Source of the DNA: Sarcophilus harrisii
Lineage: Eukaryota > Chordata > Mammalia > Dasyuromorphia > Dasyuridae
Length of the DNA stretch: 64,000 nucleotides
Direction of reading: 5' to 3'
NCBI RefSeq assembly: GCF_902635505.1
Contig: NC_045429.1
Span: 464,645,359 to 464,709,358 of the forward strand
In this document: positions 63,784 through 64,000 of the stretch, in pieces
Layout of the letters: every line of letters begins with the position of its first letter
How positions within the stretch are numbered: position 1 is the first letter of the stretch
Notes under the pieces: generated by a model
What the model was told of the DNA's origin: nothing
The model's database searches: none
Seen by the model: the letters and a program-made list of their open reading frames with translations, nothing else
Position numbers and translations under genes: made by a program

Positions 63784-64000
63784 CTATATCATCCACAAAT
63801 TCTGATAGTAAACAAGCACTGACTTTAGGCTAAAGCTTTTACTACATTGATTACAACCATAAAGTTTCCTTTCGGTGTGGATTCTCTGACATTGAACAAG
63901 ATTGGATTTCTGTGGAAAAGTCTTTCTCCAATAGTTACATTCATAAGGATTTTCCTAATTATGAAGTCTCTGATGTGCAATAAGATAGCTCTTTACTCAA
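63784..64000 (-). pseudogene. Decayed C2H2 zinc-finger array, cut by the right edge
   Basis: On the minus strand the last fingers of a KRAB-ZNF-type array: SYLIAHQRLHN, a stop codon inside the linker, then ENPYECNYWRKTF (second Cys is Trp), PQKSNLVQCQRIHTERK (first zinc His is Cys) and LYGCNQCSKSFSLKSVLVYY (His positions lost), ending at TAG. With a stop between fingers and missing zinc ligands, at least this end of the array is dead. The rest of the gene lies beyond the window, where an intact upstream part could still exist. Confidence 0.8.

Overview
The window is vertebrate nuclear DNA, very probably from a marsupial. It is AT-rich, CpG-poor and dominated by dispersed repeats. The SINEs (MAR1-type CORE-SINEs whose 3' part carries the 'aaatggcaa...' RTE/BovB-like tail, short relatives with a poly(T)/'gaggcaattggggtt' end, MIR/Ther-1) and the L1 3' regions are those I know from opossum and Australian marsupials. 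I cannot name the species.

Only one gene looks intact. It is a KRAB C2H2 zinc-finger repressor on the minus strand, from a CpG-rich promoter near 27.4-28.1 kb down to a stop at 20316. I rebuilt it from splice sites and phase: start exon 26374-26339 (MAPMLLTARSPQ), KRAB-A exon 25005-24879 (127 nt), KRAB-B exon 23811-23716 (96 nt) and one large zinc-finger exon 22717-20316. All junction phases agree and give 886 residues with 19 well-formed fingers after about five decayed ones.

Round it lie relics of sister genes, all on the minus strand. At 0.86-3.6 kb a decayed finger exon sits beside a copy of the promoter and start exon, with both KRAB exons gone. At 14.7-15.05 kb is a fossil KRAB-B exon with flanking intron. 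At the right edge (63784-64000) is a decayed finger array that runs out of the window. This is a KRAB-ZNF cluster in birth-and-death evolution. The two promoter copies are a mosaic: about 99% alike over some 650 bp next to the start exon but only roughly 75-80% alike over the core promoter, which suggests gene conversion.

Layout: 0-0.8 kb L1 and hAT pieces; 0.86-3.6 kb ZNF relic with a solo LTR inside; 3.9-11.7 kb LTR elements, chiefly an old broken gammaretrovirus-like (ERV1) provirus with another LTR nested in it; 13.3-16.2 kb L1 3' ends, a solo LTR, a pyrimidine tract and the KRAB-B fossil; 20.3-28.1 kb the intact gene and promoter; 28.3-32.3 kb L1 ORF1 and ORF2 fragments and two LTRs; 33-64 kb mostly gene-free DNA with SINEs, a Tigger (pogo) transposon, hAT, L1, L2 and CR1/L3 fragments, microsatellites, and one CpG-retaining codon-like block at 42.6-43.6 kb that I could not identify. 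I saw no CRISPR array, rRNA or convincing tRNA gene.
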